DNA of 64,000 nt from Pedobacter terrae (GCF_900100705.1 NZ_FNCH01000009.1:62001-126000), one strand, 5' to 3'. Positions 55,686 through 64,000 are shown, numbered from the stretch's first letter. A program made the numbers and translations. The notes: a model not told the origin generated them from the letters alone.

Positions 55686-56858
55686 ATGAAGATAAAATTA
55701 ACGATAATAGCATTAACTATACTGTCTTTCAGTATGGTAAAGGCTCAACAAATACATGTGAAAAAGGCTTTTGCAGCTGCCGCTAATCAAACTAATCTAT
55801 TAATTAAAAATGTAGATTCAGCACGAAAAGTTAAGCCTAGCCTGGTTTCGCCACGCACCGTAGAAAATGGACAGTTCAAAATGGTAGCGTCAAAAGATTG
55901 GACCAGCGGATTTTTCCCCGCAGAGCTTTGGTATTTCTATCAGTATACTAAAGATAAAAAATGGCTGGATTTAGCTAAAAAATATACCGAAGACATCAAA
56001 AAGGAGCAGTTTAATAAAGGAACACACGATCTCGGTTTCATGGTTTACTGTCCGTTTGGTAACGGATACCGTTTAACAGGCGATCCGGCTTATAAAGCAG
56101 TCATTATTCAGGCAGCAAAATCCTTATCTACCAGGTTCAATGCTAGGGCAAGCGTAATCAAATCTTGGGACCATAATGGCGATAAATGGAAATATCCTGT
56201 CATTATCGATAATATGATGAACCTTGAACTTTTGTTCGAGGCGACTAAATTGACGGGCGATTCCTCTTTCTACAAAATTGCGGTAACCCACGCCAATACT
56301 ACCTTAAAAAACCATTTCAGACCCGATTTTAGTTCTTACCATGTAATCGATTACGATACCTTAACGGGTAAAGTGCTTCAAAAAGTAACGGCACAGGGTT
56401 ATGCAAACGAATCTGCATGGGCAAGGGGCCAGGCATGGGCATTATATGGTTATACCATGTGTTACCGGGAAACAAAAAACAATGCATATTTAACTCAGGC
56501 TGATGGTGTTGCGGCTTTTATCCTGAACAATAAAATTACGCCGGCTGATGGGATTCCTTATTGGGATTATAACGATCCAGAAATTCCGGATGTATCGCGT
56601 GATGCCTCTGCAGCTGCAATTACAGCATCTGCGCTTTACGATTTGGCAAAATATAGTAATAATGGCAGAAAATATAAGGCAGCGGCCGATAAGATTTTAT
56701 ATTCTTTAAGTACAAAATATAGGAGCAAACCTGGCGATAATTATGGCTTCATCCTGGAGCATAGCACCGGTCACCGTCCGGCAAAATCTGAAATAGATGT
56801 GCCGATCAATTATGCCGATTATTATTACCTGGAAGCTTTGCTCAGAAGTAAAAAATAA
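55686..56858 (+). CDS. GH88 unsaturated glucuronyl hydrolase
   Basis: The 390-residue protein (signal peptide ...MVKA-Q) has the six-hairpin toroid of GH88. DWTSGFFPAELWYFYQYT, THDLGFMVYCPFG with D115, IIDNMMNLELL with D175, SAWARGQAWALYG and IPYWDYNDP are family hallmarks; the 60-residue gap between the two aspartates matches the D88/D149 pair of characterised enzymes. It hydrates and removes Delta4,5-unsaturated glucuronate from oligosaccharides made by a lyase. It starts one base after the lyase stop, so the two are probably translationally coupled. Confidence 0.94.
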   Translation: MKIKLTIIALTILSFSMVKAQQIHVKKAFAAAANQTNLLIKNVDSARKVKPSLVSPRTVENGQFKMVASKDWTSGFFPAELWYFYQYTKDKKWLDLAKKYTEDIKKEQFNKGTHDLGFMVYCPFGNGYRLTGDPAYKAVIIQAAKSLSTRFNARASVIKSWDHNGDKWKYPVIIDNMMNLELLFEATKLTGDSSFYKIAVTHANTTLKNHFRPDFSSYHVIDYDTLTGKVLQKVTAQGYANESAWARGQAWALYGYTMCYRETKNNAYLTQADGVAAFILNNKITPADGIPYWDYNDPEIPDVSRDASAAAITASALYDLAKYSNNGRKYKAAADKILYSLSTKYRSKPGDNYGFILEHSTGHRPAKSEIDVPINYADYYYLEALLRSKK

Positions 56859-57028
56859 AATGTTAGATCACGAATGGCATTTTCTTCAATTATCAGCAGA
56901 TGATGAAGGGTTGTTTAGCCAGATCAGATTTGAACTGTAAATTTGAAATTTATGATGGAAGGATCGAATTGTTCGTAAATTGGGCCCTGATCATCGCAAT
57001 ACCTTTGAGTGGTAAATAAATATATCAT

Positions 57029-58495
57029 ATGAAACGAAATCTAAACATCCTGTTTATGCTAACCATGGCATTCCAGGTGTCTGCCCAGCAGAAAAAAGTG
57101 GCAAAGCCAATGCAAACGTATACAGTTGCCAATAAAAAGGTAACGGTTTACACCACGGCAAAAAAGTCTGACTACCGCATCAGTAAAACCGAAACTTTAA
57201 GTTTTACGGAGAACAAACAACCGTTTGAAACAGAGCCTTGTATTTTTGTCGATCCAACTATAAAATATCAAACCCTGGTGGGTATTGGAGGTGCCTTAAC
57301 AGATGCTTCGGCAGAAACATTTGCCAAATTATCAAAGAAAAATCAGCAGGAACTTTTAACGGCTTATTATAGTCAGGATAAGGGTATTGGTTATACGCTG
57401 GCCCGCACCAATATTGCCAGTTGCGATTTTTCCAGCGAAAGTTATACCTATGTACAGGATAATGACCTGGATCTTAAGACCTTTAGCGTAGTGCACGATG
57501 AGCAATATAAAATTCCTTTAATTAAACAGGCCATTGTTGCGGCAGGCGGAAAATTGCCATTATTTGTAAGCCCCTGGTCGCCACCGGCCTGGATGAAAGA
57601 TAACAACAGTTTAATTCAGGGTGGACATTTATTGCCGGCTTACCGTCAAAGCTGGGCCAATCATTATGTAAAATTTATTAAAACCTACGAGGCCATGGGC
57701 ATCCCGGTTTGGGGTTTAAGTGTACAAAATGAGCCCATGGCTAAACAGAAATGGGAATCGTGTGTATTCAGTGCTGAAGAAGAACGCGATTTTATTAAAA
57801 ACTTTTTGGGTCCAACCTTAAAAAAATCGGGTCTCGCCTCAAAAAAACTTATTGCCTGGGACCATAACCGCGACCAGATTTTCCAGCGGGCCAGTACCAT
57901 TTTAAATGATAAAGCGGCTGCCAAATATGTTTGGGGCATCGGCTTCCACTGGTATGAAACCTGGACAGGCAGCGGCATGCAGTTTGGTAATGTGAAACAA
58001 ACGCATGAAGCCTATCCCGATAAAGCTTTGATCTTTACCGAAGGATGTAAAGAAAAGTATGATGTAAATAAGTTAGATGACTGGACGCTGGGCGAGCGCT
58101 ATGGTTACTCGATGATTAACGATTTTAATGCCGGAACAGCTGCATGGACGGACTGGAATATTCTTTTAGATGAAAAAGGCGGTCCAAACCACGTGGGAAA
58201 CTTCTGTTTTGCGCCTGTACATGCTGATACGAAAAAAGATAAATTAATTTATACCAATGCTTATTATTATATGGGGCATTTCTCTAAATTTATCCGGCCG
58301 GGTGCTAAAAGGATAGGCGCAGCATCCAGCCGCGATCAATTGGAATCAACAGCTTTTTTAAATGCTGATGGTAAGTTGGTTGTAGTGGTCATGAATCAAT
58401 CTGATGACCAGCTAAAATACAGTTTATGGATTAAAGGTGAGGCTGCAACAACAACCAGTTTGCCACACTCCATTACAACATTGGTAGTAGAATAA
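57029..58495 (+). CDS. GH30 glycoside hydrolase
   Basis: The 488-residue protein has signal peptide ...QVSA-Q and a GH30 barrel plus beta-sandwich. Hallmarks are GIGGALTDASAETFA, TLARTNIASCDFSSESYTY, FVSPWSPPAWMKDNN, acid/base E235 in SVQNEPMAKQ and nucleophile E338 in FTEGC. Subfamilies differ: beta-glucosylceramidase, beta-1,6-glucanase, beta-xylosidase or glucuronoxylanase. The sequence looks more like the GH30_1/_3-type layout than the GH30_8 glucuronoxylanase, but this is not settled. Nucleotides 56859-57028 before it hold only a 26-codon frame. Confidence 0.92.
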   Translation: MKRNLNILFMLTMAFQVSAQQKKVAKPMQTYTVANKKVTVYTTAKKSDYRISKTETLSFTENKQPFETEPCIFVDPTIKYQTLVGIGGALTDASAETFAKLSKKNQQELLTAYYSQDKGIGYTLARTNIASCDFSSESYTYVQDNDLDLKTFSVVHDEQYKIPLIKQAIVAAGGKLPLFVSPWSPPAWMKDNNSLIQGGHLLPAYRQSWANHYVKFIKTYEAMGIPVWGLSVQNEPMAKQKWESCVFSAEEERDFIKNFLGPTLKKSGLASKKLIAWDHNRDQIFQRASTILNDKAAAKYVWGIGFHWYETWTGSGMQFGNVKQTHEAYPDKALIFTEGCKEKYDVNKLDDWTLGERYGYSMINDFNAGTAAWTDWNILLDEKGGPNHVGNFCFAPVHADTKKDKLIYTNAYYYMGHFSKFIRPGAKRIGAASSRDQLESTAFLNADGKLVVVVMNQSDDQLKYSLWIKGEAATTTSLPHSITTLVVE

Positions 58496-58513
58496 AATAA
58501 ATAGAATTAAAAA

Positions 58514-59338
58514 ATGGTAAAAGAAATAGAAGGATTGTTCTCGTTAAAAAATAAGGTAGTGGTGGTTACCGGTGCCACAGGTGTTTTGGGCGAGGCCTTT
58601 ATTAATGGTCTTTGCGCTGCCGGCGCAACCCTCGTAGTTATTGGAAGAAATGAAGAAATAGCGAAACAAAGGGTTGCAGAGGTGACTGAAGCTGGTGGTA
58701 AAGCCATTTACATTATTGCTGATGTACTGAATGAGCAAGACCTGATGGACGCAAACGCAACCATCATTAAAACCTACGGCCGCATTGATGCATTGGTAAA
58801 TGCAGCCGGCGGAAATGTGGCTGAAGCCGTAATCCAGCCGGGAAGCGATGTTTTTGATCTAAACGTTCCCGCTTTAAAACAGGCGTTTGATTTAAACCTT
58901 TTCGGAACCATTATGCCTACGCAGGTTTTCGGGGCAGCAATTGCCAAAAATGGTGGTAGTATTGTGAATATATCTTCGGTGTCGGCCACACAGGCACTTA
59001 CCCGTGTATTGGGCTATTCAATGGCTAAAGCAGCTGTTGAGAGTTATACCAAATGGATGGCTGTTGAACTGGCCAATCGTTATCAGGATAAAATCAGGAT
59101 GAATGCCATTGTGCCCGGCTTTTTTATCACCAACCAAAACAGGGCGTTATTAACCAATGAAGATGGTTCCTTAACGGCAAGAGGGCAGGCCATTATCGCT
59201 AAAACGCCATTTAAACGGTTTGGTGCGCCCGAAGAATTAATTGGGGCGCTGGTCTATCTGCTCAGTGATGCTGCCAAATTTGTAAACGGCGAAAATATTA
59301 AAGTAGACGGTGGCTTTACGGCGTTCTCCGGTGTTTAA
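58514..59338 (+). CDS. SDR oxidoreductase, fructuronate reductase (UxuB-like SDR type)
   Basis: The 274-residue SDR has the cofactor loop TGATGVLGEAF, NAAGGN, catalytic serine in NISSVS and the Y-x-x-x-K pair in GYSMAKAA, with a C-terminal VDGGFTAFSGV. This resembles the SDR-type D-mannonate oxidoreductase that converts D-fructuronate to D-mannonate with NADH. The next gene is uxuA, which uses that product, and this supports the call. A 2-deoxygluconate dehydrogenase (KduD) is the main alternative. Cytosolic. Confidence 0.85.
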   Translation: MVKEIEGLFSLKNKVVVVTGATGVLGEAFINGLCAAGATLVVIGRNEEIAKQRVAEVTEAGGKAIYIIADVLNEQDLMDANATIIKTYGRIDALVNAAGGNVAEAVIQPGSDVFDLNVPALKQAFDLNLFGTIMPTQVFGAAIAKNGGSIVNISSVSATQALTRVLGYSMAKAAVESYTKWMAVELANRYQDKIRMNAIVPGFFITNQNRALLTNEDGSLTARGQAIIAKTPFKRFGAPEELIGALVYLLSDAAKFVNGENIKVDGGFTAFSGV

Positions 59339-59397
59339 TGCTACATTATATTGTAAAAATAATCTTTATTATCCTTTAAATCAGTGTAATCATATAA

Positions 59398-60564
59398 ATG
59401 AGAAAATTAGAACAAACCTGGCGTTGGTATGGCCCGAACGATCCGGTTACCTTACAAGACGTTAAACAGGCAGGTGCCACGGGTATTGTAACCGCATTAC
59501 ATCATATTCCCCACGGCGAAGTTTGGCCTTTAGCAGATATTCAGGAAAGAAAAGCCATTATCGAGGCGGCGGGCTTAACCTGGTCGGTAGTAGAAAGTGT
59601 TCCCGTACATGAGGCCATTAAAACGCGTAGGGCAGATGCCGTGCAGTACATCGAAAATTATAAAACCTCTTTGCGTAATCTTTCGGCCTGCGGCATTAAG
59701 ATTGTATGTTATAATTTTATGCCGGTATTAGACTGGACACGTACGCAACTCGATCTTGAAATGACCGATGGCTCAAAAGCACTTTATTTCAACTGGATCG
59801 ATCTGGCCATTTTCGACCTTTATATCTTGAAACGTGAAGGGGCCGACGCAGATTATGCAGAATCTATTTTAGATCGGGCTGCGGCTAAATTTGCTACTTT
59901 AACCGAACAGGATTTGGTTGATCTCCGGATTAATGTATTAATGGGCATCCCTAACGAAAAAGAAATCGAACTGGAAACTTTGCGCAACAGTATTAATGAA
60001 TACAAAGCAATTGGCACACAGGGTTTAAAGGAGAATTTAAAATTTTTCCTGTCATCCATTGCTGAAGTTTGCACAGCAGAAGGGATTAAAATGACCATTC
60101 ACCCTGATGATCCGCCTTATGCCATTTTAGGCTTGCCAAGAATCGCCAGCACGCTCGAAGATTTTAACTATATCATTAAAGAAGTAGACCAGGCTTTTAA
60201 TGGGGTTTGTTTCTGTACGGGTTCTTTAGGCGCTGGTATGGGAAATAATGCATTAGAAATTTTTAATGCGGTTAAAGAAAGGGTGTATTTTGCACATTTA
60301 CGCAACGTTAAAAAGGATGAAGACGGTAGTTTTTACGAAGCCGATCATTTAGGTGGTGATGTAAACATGTATGAAATCATGAAAGCATTAACTGCAGAAA
60401 ATGCACTGCGCGATAAATCCATTCCTTTCCGTCCAGATCATGGCCACCAGATGTTGGATGATCTGGCTAAAGAAACCAATCCGGGTTATTCGGCCATTGG
60501 GCGATTAAGAGGTTTGGCCGAATTAAGGGGCTTGGAGATCGGGGTAACCGGTAATTTCAAATAA
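59398..60564 (+). CDS. uxuA: Mannonate dehydratase
   Basis: The 388-residue protein has the UxuA TIM barrel: MRKLEQTWRWYGPNDPV, TGIVTALHHIPHGEVWP, VVESVPVHEAIKTR, YNFMPVLDWTRTQLD, MTIHPDDPPYAILGLPRI, CTGSLGAGMGNN, YFAHLRNV and FRPDHGHQML. It removes water from D-mannonate to give 2-keto-3-deoxy-D-gluconate in hexuronate breakdown. It is the last gene of the PUL, 59 bp after the SDR. No uxaC or KDG kinase/aldolase is in the window. Confidence 0.97.
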   Translation: MRKLEQTWRWYGPNDPVTLQDVKQAGATGIVTALHHIPHGEVWPLADIQERKAIIEAAGLTWSVVESVPVHEAIKTRRADAVQYIENYKTSLRNLSACGIKIVCYNFMPVLDWTRTQLDLEMTDGSKALYFNWIDLAIFDLYILKREGADADYAESILDRAAAKFATLTEQDLVDLRINVLMGIPNEKEIELETLRNSINEYKAIGTQGLKENLKFFLSSIAEVCTAEGIKMTIHPDDPPYAILGLPRIASTLEDFNYIIKEVDQAFNGVCFCTGSLGAGMGNNALEIFNAVKERVYFAHLRNVKKDEDGSFYEADHLGGDVNMYEIMKALTAENALRDKSIPFRPDHGHQMLDDLAKETNPGYSAIGRLRGLAELRGLEIGVTGNFK

Positions 60565-61272
60565 TGATCCGTCATCCTCGCGCAGGCGGGCATCTTAAAA
60601 GAACAAACTTAAGCTGTAGATCGAAAGACCTGCGGCTTTTTTTGCAGTCGTCCCGATAGAGTCGAAGAATAATCGGCTTAGACGCATTTGATTAAATATC
60701 TGGAGCGCAAAGCCTTTGCTAAATAGGATAGCGTGTCCCCGTCTTTCGCTTTTATGCTTTCCCGAAAATTCAGGATTCATCGTTGCTGGAGGATAACCGC
60801 TCCAGCCAGGTCTAAATTGCTCTGCAGCATTTCATATTTAGCGTTTGCTGGGTGCATTAGCCTTTGTCTCTAAAACCCGATTAGAGCGAAATAGCCCGGA
60901 GCGCAGCGAGGACTATAAGCGGAAGCGGGGATGCAAACCGCCTGGAACCACAGGCCGTATATTTCCTAATTTTACAAACTCATTCATTGAGTCGGTATGA
61001 ATATTAACCGATAGGAAAATTTAACTCAATATAGATAAACACAAACGATTTTTTTGTGCGTTTTCATTAATTTTTTCCACTTTTTATCATCATGAGCGTA
61101 TTAGAAGGATCTTTCAAGTAAGATTACCATAGCTGTAAATTTATTTGTAAAAATTTCTCTTTAGGCTGCATTTTATCGGTCTTTCGCCAATTCCGAAGCT
61201 TAAAAGCATATCCAATTGTCACCATTTTAACCCTGATCTGCTTGTGGCTTGAAATTTGAGTCCTTAAATGAT
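60565..61272. other. Noncoding region after the PUL
   Basis: About 700 bp without a credible gene. It begins with a short CGTCATCCTCGCGCAGG motif of a common dispersed type, and most of it is structured repeat locus 3 (60700-60970). The last 300 bp are AT-rich and featureless. Confidence 0.55.
60700..60970. repeat. Structured dispersed repeat, locus 3
   Basis: Blocks shared with the 17-kb copies in the same order: GGAGCGCAAAGCC, CCCCGTCTTTCGCTT, CGTTGCTGGAGG, CCGCTCCAGCCAGGTCTAA, CAGCATTTCAT, GGGTGCATTAGCCTTTGT, GCGAAATAGCC, GGACTATAAGCGGAAGCGGG and TTTCCTAAT. The outer arms (CCCCGTCTTTCGCTT and AAGCGGAAGCGGGG) pair, and the inner parts have changed in both arms relative to other copies. Confidence 0.75.
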
Positions 61273-61506
61273 ATGGAAAACAGCAATAAGCCCACAAAGA
61301 AAATCTTAACGCCCTCGGTTGTACACAATGATTTGCCAGAGGTTAAAAAGCCGGAGCATTTGAGAAAATTGCCAGCGCGTAATGATGATGCATTGCCCGA
61401 AAATCCGGAAAGAAATTATCACCACGAAGAACTAAAAAGTGTAAGTTCTGGCCACAAGGAAATTCGGCAGGCGGATGATGATGTTTGGAATGGGGAAGAT
61501 GCTTAA
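61273..61506 (+). CDS. Small hydrophilic hypothetical protein (77 aa)
   Basis: The start is the ATG at 61273 (MENSNKPTKKILTPSVV); the frame is open from a TTG at 61249. The protein is highly charged and looks intrinsically disordered (KKPEHLRKLPARNDDALPENPERNYHHEEL). I do not recognise a family. It lies in the accessory region and has no clear partner; a plus-strand frame starts 64 nt after its stop. Confidence 0.55.
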   Translation: MENSNKPTKKILTPSVVHNDLPEVKKPEHLRKLPARNDDALPENPERNYHHEELKSVSSGHKEIRQADDDVWNGEDA

Positions 61507-61569
61507 TCTTTGATTATCAGGATTTATAGGCTTGAAACTACCACCATATCTGGTGAGTTAATTGATCCG

Positions 61570-62163
61570 ATGGCTATCTTTAAACATTTTAATTTGTCCT
61601 GTGAATGTGGAACAGTTATTAAAAGACTAGCGCCCTATAAGCGTATAGAATTCAATCAAGAAAAGTATGATGCGAATGTAAAGAGGCACGACCGGATTGT
61701 CAAATGGAAGAATGCTATTGACAACATCAAGCTACTTTCAATAGGTGTATTAATAGTAATTGTACTTGTCACGTTAATAGGCTTCTTATCTTACGGGTTT
61801 GACCCGAATAGAAGTTCAATTAACAATATCCTCGGGAGTAAGCCATAAGTTCATTATGAAAACGGAGGATTATACATCGCTGAATTTGATTATAGCTTTG
61901 GCAAGATTGAGATTAACAAGCCCGCGGGTAACTTTAAGCAACTTAATAGTAAGGTATATAACTTTTTTAAAGAACAAAATGGTAATTGCAAGGTCTATGT
62001 GAAAATTGAGAGGGAAGATAAGTATGGTAACAAATCAAATTCTTACGTGATGAAAGGCACCATTGATGTAAGTGAGTTGAAGAAGTACTCCGACGTTGAT
62101 CACTGGTCGAAAGAAATACAAATCCTAATGCTAATAGAATCATTTCGATGTTTGGTAAAGTAA
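61570..62163 (+). pseudogene. Hypothetical membrane protein split by one in-frame stop
   Basis: From the ATG at 61570 (MAIFKHFNLSCECG) the frame runs 92 codons to a TAA at 61846-61848. It includes a single membrane helix (LLSIGVLIVIVLVTLIGFLS). The same frame then continues open for another 104 codons (VHYENGGLYIAEFDYSFGKI..., ending SFRCLVK) to a TAA at 62161, with good protein-like composition and no obvious start of its own. A nonsense mutation in one gene is the simplest reading; two genes with a weak start for the second is the alternative. A CxC pair near the N-terminus is the only motif. Confidence 0.6.
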
Positions 62164-62303
62164 AGTAGTAGGCAAACCGTTTTGATGCATCGTAATTCAC
62201 TCCTTCTCTCATTTAGTGGCTTACAGCGAGAAACGAAGGGATTAGTGTTTATATTGATGTAGGTTTCTAATAGAATTGCTTCTGGTTTTATTAACTTAGC
62301 ATC

Positions 62304-62672
62304 ATGGCTAACACCTCGAACACCTTTTTCACAGCAGACCTATATAATTCTGAAATCCATTTGGAAATAAATGAAGATATATTGAATAACATATATGCTG
62401 ATGGGATAAAGTCAAATGATAGTCTAAAAATAGAGTTTGTCTTTATTACAGATAGTGAGGATAAAGCCATTTTATTGAAAGACAAACTTTTAGATCAATT
62501 TCCTTCATACAGTAAGGTTTCTATTGTCGAAACTGATGGTTTTTTTGATATCCAAGGAATTACTGATAAAGTCGAAATGTCTTTAAATGAAATTAACAAT
62601 TGGAATCAAACAATGTGGGATTTCGGTTATCAATATGACTGTCAATTAGACGGTTGGCAGGTCGGGGTTTAA
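62304..62672 (+). CDS. RraB-like (ribonuclease E inhibitor B family) protein
   Basis: The 122-residue acidic protein ends MSLNEINNWNQTMWDFGYQYDCQLDGWQVGV, typical of the RraB fold, in which a ferredoxin-like domain ends in a ...YDGWE/Q motif. In proteobacteria RraB binds RNase E and slows RNA decay; in Bacteroidota the partner is not known, so only the fold is proposed. Codon use is AT-rich like its neighbours. It stands alone on the plus strand, 140 bp after the interrupted ORF. Confidence 0.65.
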   Translation: MANTSNTFFTADLYNSEIHLEINEDILNNIYADGIKSNDSLKIEFVFITDSEDKAILLKDKLLDQFPSYSKVSIVETDGFFDIQGITDKVEMSLNEINNWNQTMWDFGYQYDCQLDGWQVGV

Positions 62673-63387
62673 TTAAAATTAATTAGACGCTCCTTAAACC
62701 AATCCTTTCCTCACAATGGCGGCTTAAGTGCGGAAAGGCTCGGTCTAGTCATTGATTCTGTGCAAAACGGCAATTGTAGTACTTGTTTTATAAGTTACTG
62801 CGTTCACATCTTAGCTTTTGGTTCTTAGCAAAAGGCAGTGCCAGTAGGTATGAAGATCGGTACTACGCCATGTCTAATGCCACTTAAAACACATGCCATC
62901 ACACTCGTTCTGTCATGGTTTTAATTTTGGCAAAGCGGATCGCTCATGAATGCTATCTCTATCTTTATCTAGGATTTGCTACGTATCATCCTGGATAAAT
63001 CTAGTCAGGCTCCACTTTTCAGCTCACCTGCGTAATCGAAAATGCTGCGCTAACGCTTGTGTTAAAACATAGATCGAACCTCGCTGCTGAGCAGCTACCA
63101 GTTCTCACACATTTTCTCAGTTCGCATTGACAGTGAGCGTACTTAAATATGCGTATTTAAAGTTTTCCTTATTGGCGTTAGAGATTAAATTTATATCTTA
63201 CAAAACTAAATGTTTAAGCTCTTATCAGTTCCTTTTTTTAATAGATTATTCGAGTGCAAGCGTTTATAAAAGTTTAAAAAACATTAAACTGTACGCATAT
63301 TATGCATTAAAAACTGCGATAATCGATTTAATCGAGCTTTTTTGATTTTTTAGTTGCGTATATTTATGAGTTACAAGCAAGTTTAAA
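62673..63387. other. Noncoding accessory-region spacer
   Basis: 715 bp without a supported gene. A plus frame at 63127-63345 exists but has no recognisable features. The first half is GC-richer than the flanks and has repeat-like strings, so it may be remnant mobile or repeat DNA. No tRNA or integrase is seen. Confidence 0.5.
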
Positions 63388-64000
63388 ATGACACGACAAG
63401 TAGAATTTGATATAGCATTATCATTTGCAGGTGAAGATAGAGATTATGTAGACCAAGTAGCGCATATTCTTAAGTCGAAAGGAATTAGTGTATTTTATGA
63501 CAAATTTGAAGAGGCTAATTTATGGGGTAAGAATCTTTATGATTACTTGAGCGACATTTATAGAAATAAGGCACTTTATACAATAATGTTTGTCTCTGAC
63601 AACTACAATAAAAAGTTGTGGACAAATCACGAAAGGCAGGCAATGCAGAGCAGAGCATTTCAAGAGAATCAGGAATATATATTACCAGCAATGTTTGACG
63701 AAACAGAAATTCCAGGCTTACTTCCAACAATCGGTTATATATCACTGAAAGAAAAAAGTGCTGGTGACTTTTGTGAAGTTATTTTCAAAAAGCTTGTTTT
63801 AGGCGGACGGACAATTCCAAGCGACCAAGTTAGGAAAAGCCTATCACCGCTTGTCAAAATTCCTAAAACCGATCCGTCTAATTTTTCTGTAACAGTAAAG
63901 AATGAAAAAGGAGAGCCATTTATTGGAGCTGACTTATTCTTAATCGCTGATAATGATACTCACCTGAACAACAAGACAAATAGCGAAGGGAAAGCAACAT
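63388..64000 (+). CDS. TIR-domain protein, C-terminus cut by the window edge
   Basis: The reading frame starts at ATG 63388 (MTRQVEFDIALSFAGEDRDY) and is open to the edge (204 codons). Residues 6-135 form a bacterial TIR domain: box 1 DIALSFAGEDR, a BB-loop segment FYDKFEEANLWG, SDNYNKKLWTNHE with a putative NADase glutamate E82, and a terminal strand near 115. Residues about 166-204 (FSVTVKNEKGEPFIGADLFLIADN...TNSEGKAT) look like the start of a carboxypeptidase-regulatory/SpaA-like beta-sandwich. Bacterial TIR proteins often degrade NAD+ in antiphage defence or signal in pathogens; which applies here depends on the missing part and neighbours. Confidence 0.85.
   Translation, partial: MTRQVEFDIALSFAGEDRDYVDQVAHILKSKGISVFYDKFEEANLWGKNLYDYLSDIYRNKALYTIMFVSDNYNKKLWTNHERQAMQSRAFQENQEYILPAMFDETEIPGLLPTIGYISLKEKSAGDFCEVIFKKLVLGGRTIPSDQVRKSLSPLVKIPKTDPSNFSVTVKNEKGEPFIGADLFLIADNDTHLNNKTNSEGKAT

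Noticed and set aside
54497..56858. Alginate utilization module
   Set aside because: No PL6, PL7 or PL17 enzyme and no alginate monosaccharide pathway; GH88 and UxuA point to glucuronate.
56860..56940. 26-codon ORF between GH88 and GH30
   Set aside because: Too short and unconserved-looking to support as a gene.
61799..62002. 67-codon plus-strand ORF
   Set aside because: It overlaps the better-supported frame of the interrupted gene and its translation looks random.
63127..63345. 72-codon plus-strand ORF before the TIR gene
   Set aside because: AT-rich, low-complexity translation, no family and no credible start context.

Overview
The window looks like a chromosomal segment of a Bacteroidota bacterium, most likely Pedobacter or a close relative in the Sphingobacteriaceae. 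The reasons are two susC/susD pairs inside a polysaccharide utilization locus (PUL), lipoprotein and AYA-Q/SFA-Q type signal peptides, AT-rich spacers, weak Shine-Dalgarno sequences and a three-domain LigD in the order phosphoesterase-ligase-polymerase. The genus is an inference; there is no rRNA in the window.

Layout. 1-5 kb: a GT87-like membrane glycosyltransferase with a clear terminator, then a DUF3606 protein, DNA ligase D and a Dabb-barrel protein closed by a second terminator. 5-9.4 kb: a small unknown gene, a decayed TonB-dependent receptor tail, a PAS histidine kinase, an aldehyde dehydrogenase and an MDR oxidoreductase. 9.5-16.7 kb: housekeeping and metabolic genes (cation diffusion facilitator, aldo/keto reductase, lipoprotein aldose 1-epimerase, HAD phosphatase/mutase-like protein, PAP2 phosphatase, orphan Vsr-like endonuclease, YhhN protein). 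16.7-17.5 kb: a tandem 335-bp structured repeat with relatives near 30.7 and 60.8 kb. 17.5-26.3 kb: the alpha-2-macroglobulin/PBP1C pair, split by a REP-associated tyrosine transposase with REP-like hairpins on both sides. 26.5-34.8 kb: an NTF2-like protein, a 73-bp tandem repeat, a conserved unknown, topoisomerase I, a glutathione peroxidase, an MBL-fold hydrolase and a divergent MarR/MFS pair sharing a palindromic operator.

34.8-60.6 kb is the largest functional unit: a LacI regulator with palindromic operators, susC-susD-susC-susD, three GH2 enzymes, a GH10 endoxylanase-like lipoprotein, an alginate-lyase-fold (PF05426-type) protein, a GH88 unsaturated glucuronyl hydrolase, a GH30 enzyme, an SDR of the UxuB type and mannonate dehydratase UxuA. 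Together these predict binding, import and breakdown of a glucuronic-acid-containing polysaccharide, with the uronate routed from fructuronate through mannonate to 2-keto-3-deoxygluconate. Uronate isomerase and KDG kinase/aldolase are not in the window.

60.6-64 kb is looser and accessory-like: another structured repeat, small unknown genes, an ORF split by one in-frame stop, an RraB-like protein, about 700 bp of noncoding sequence and, at the right edge, the start of a TIR-domain protein that could belong to an antiphage or signalling system. Its partner genes, if any, lie outside the window.
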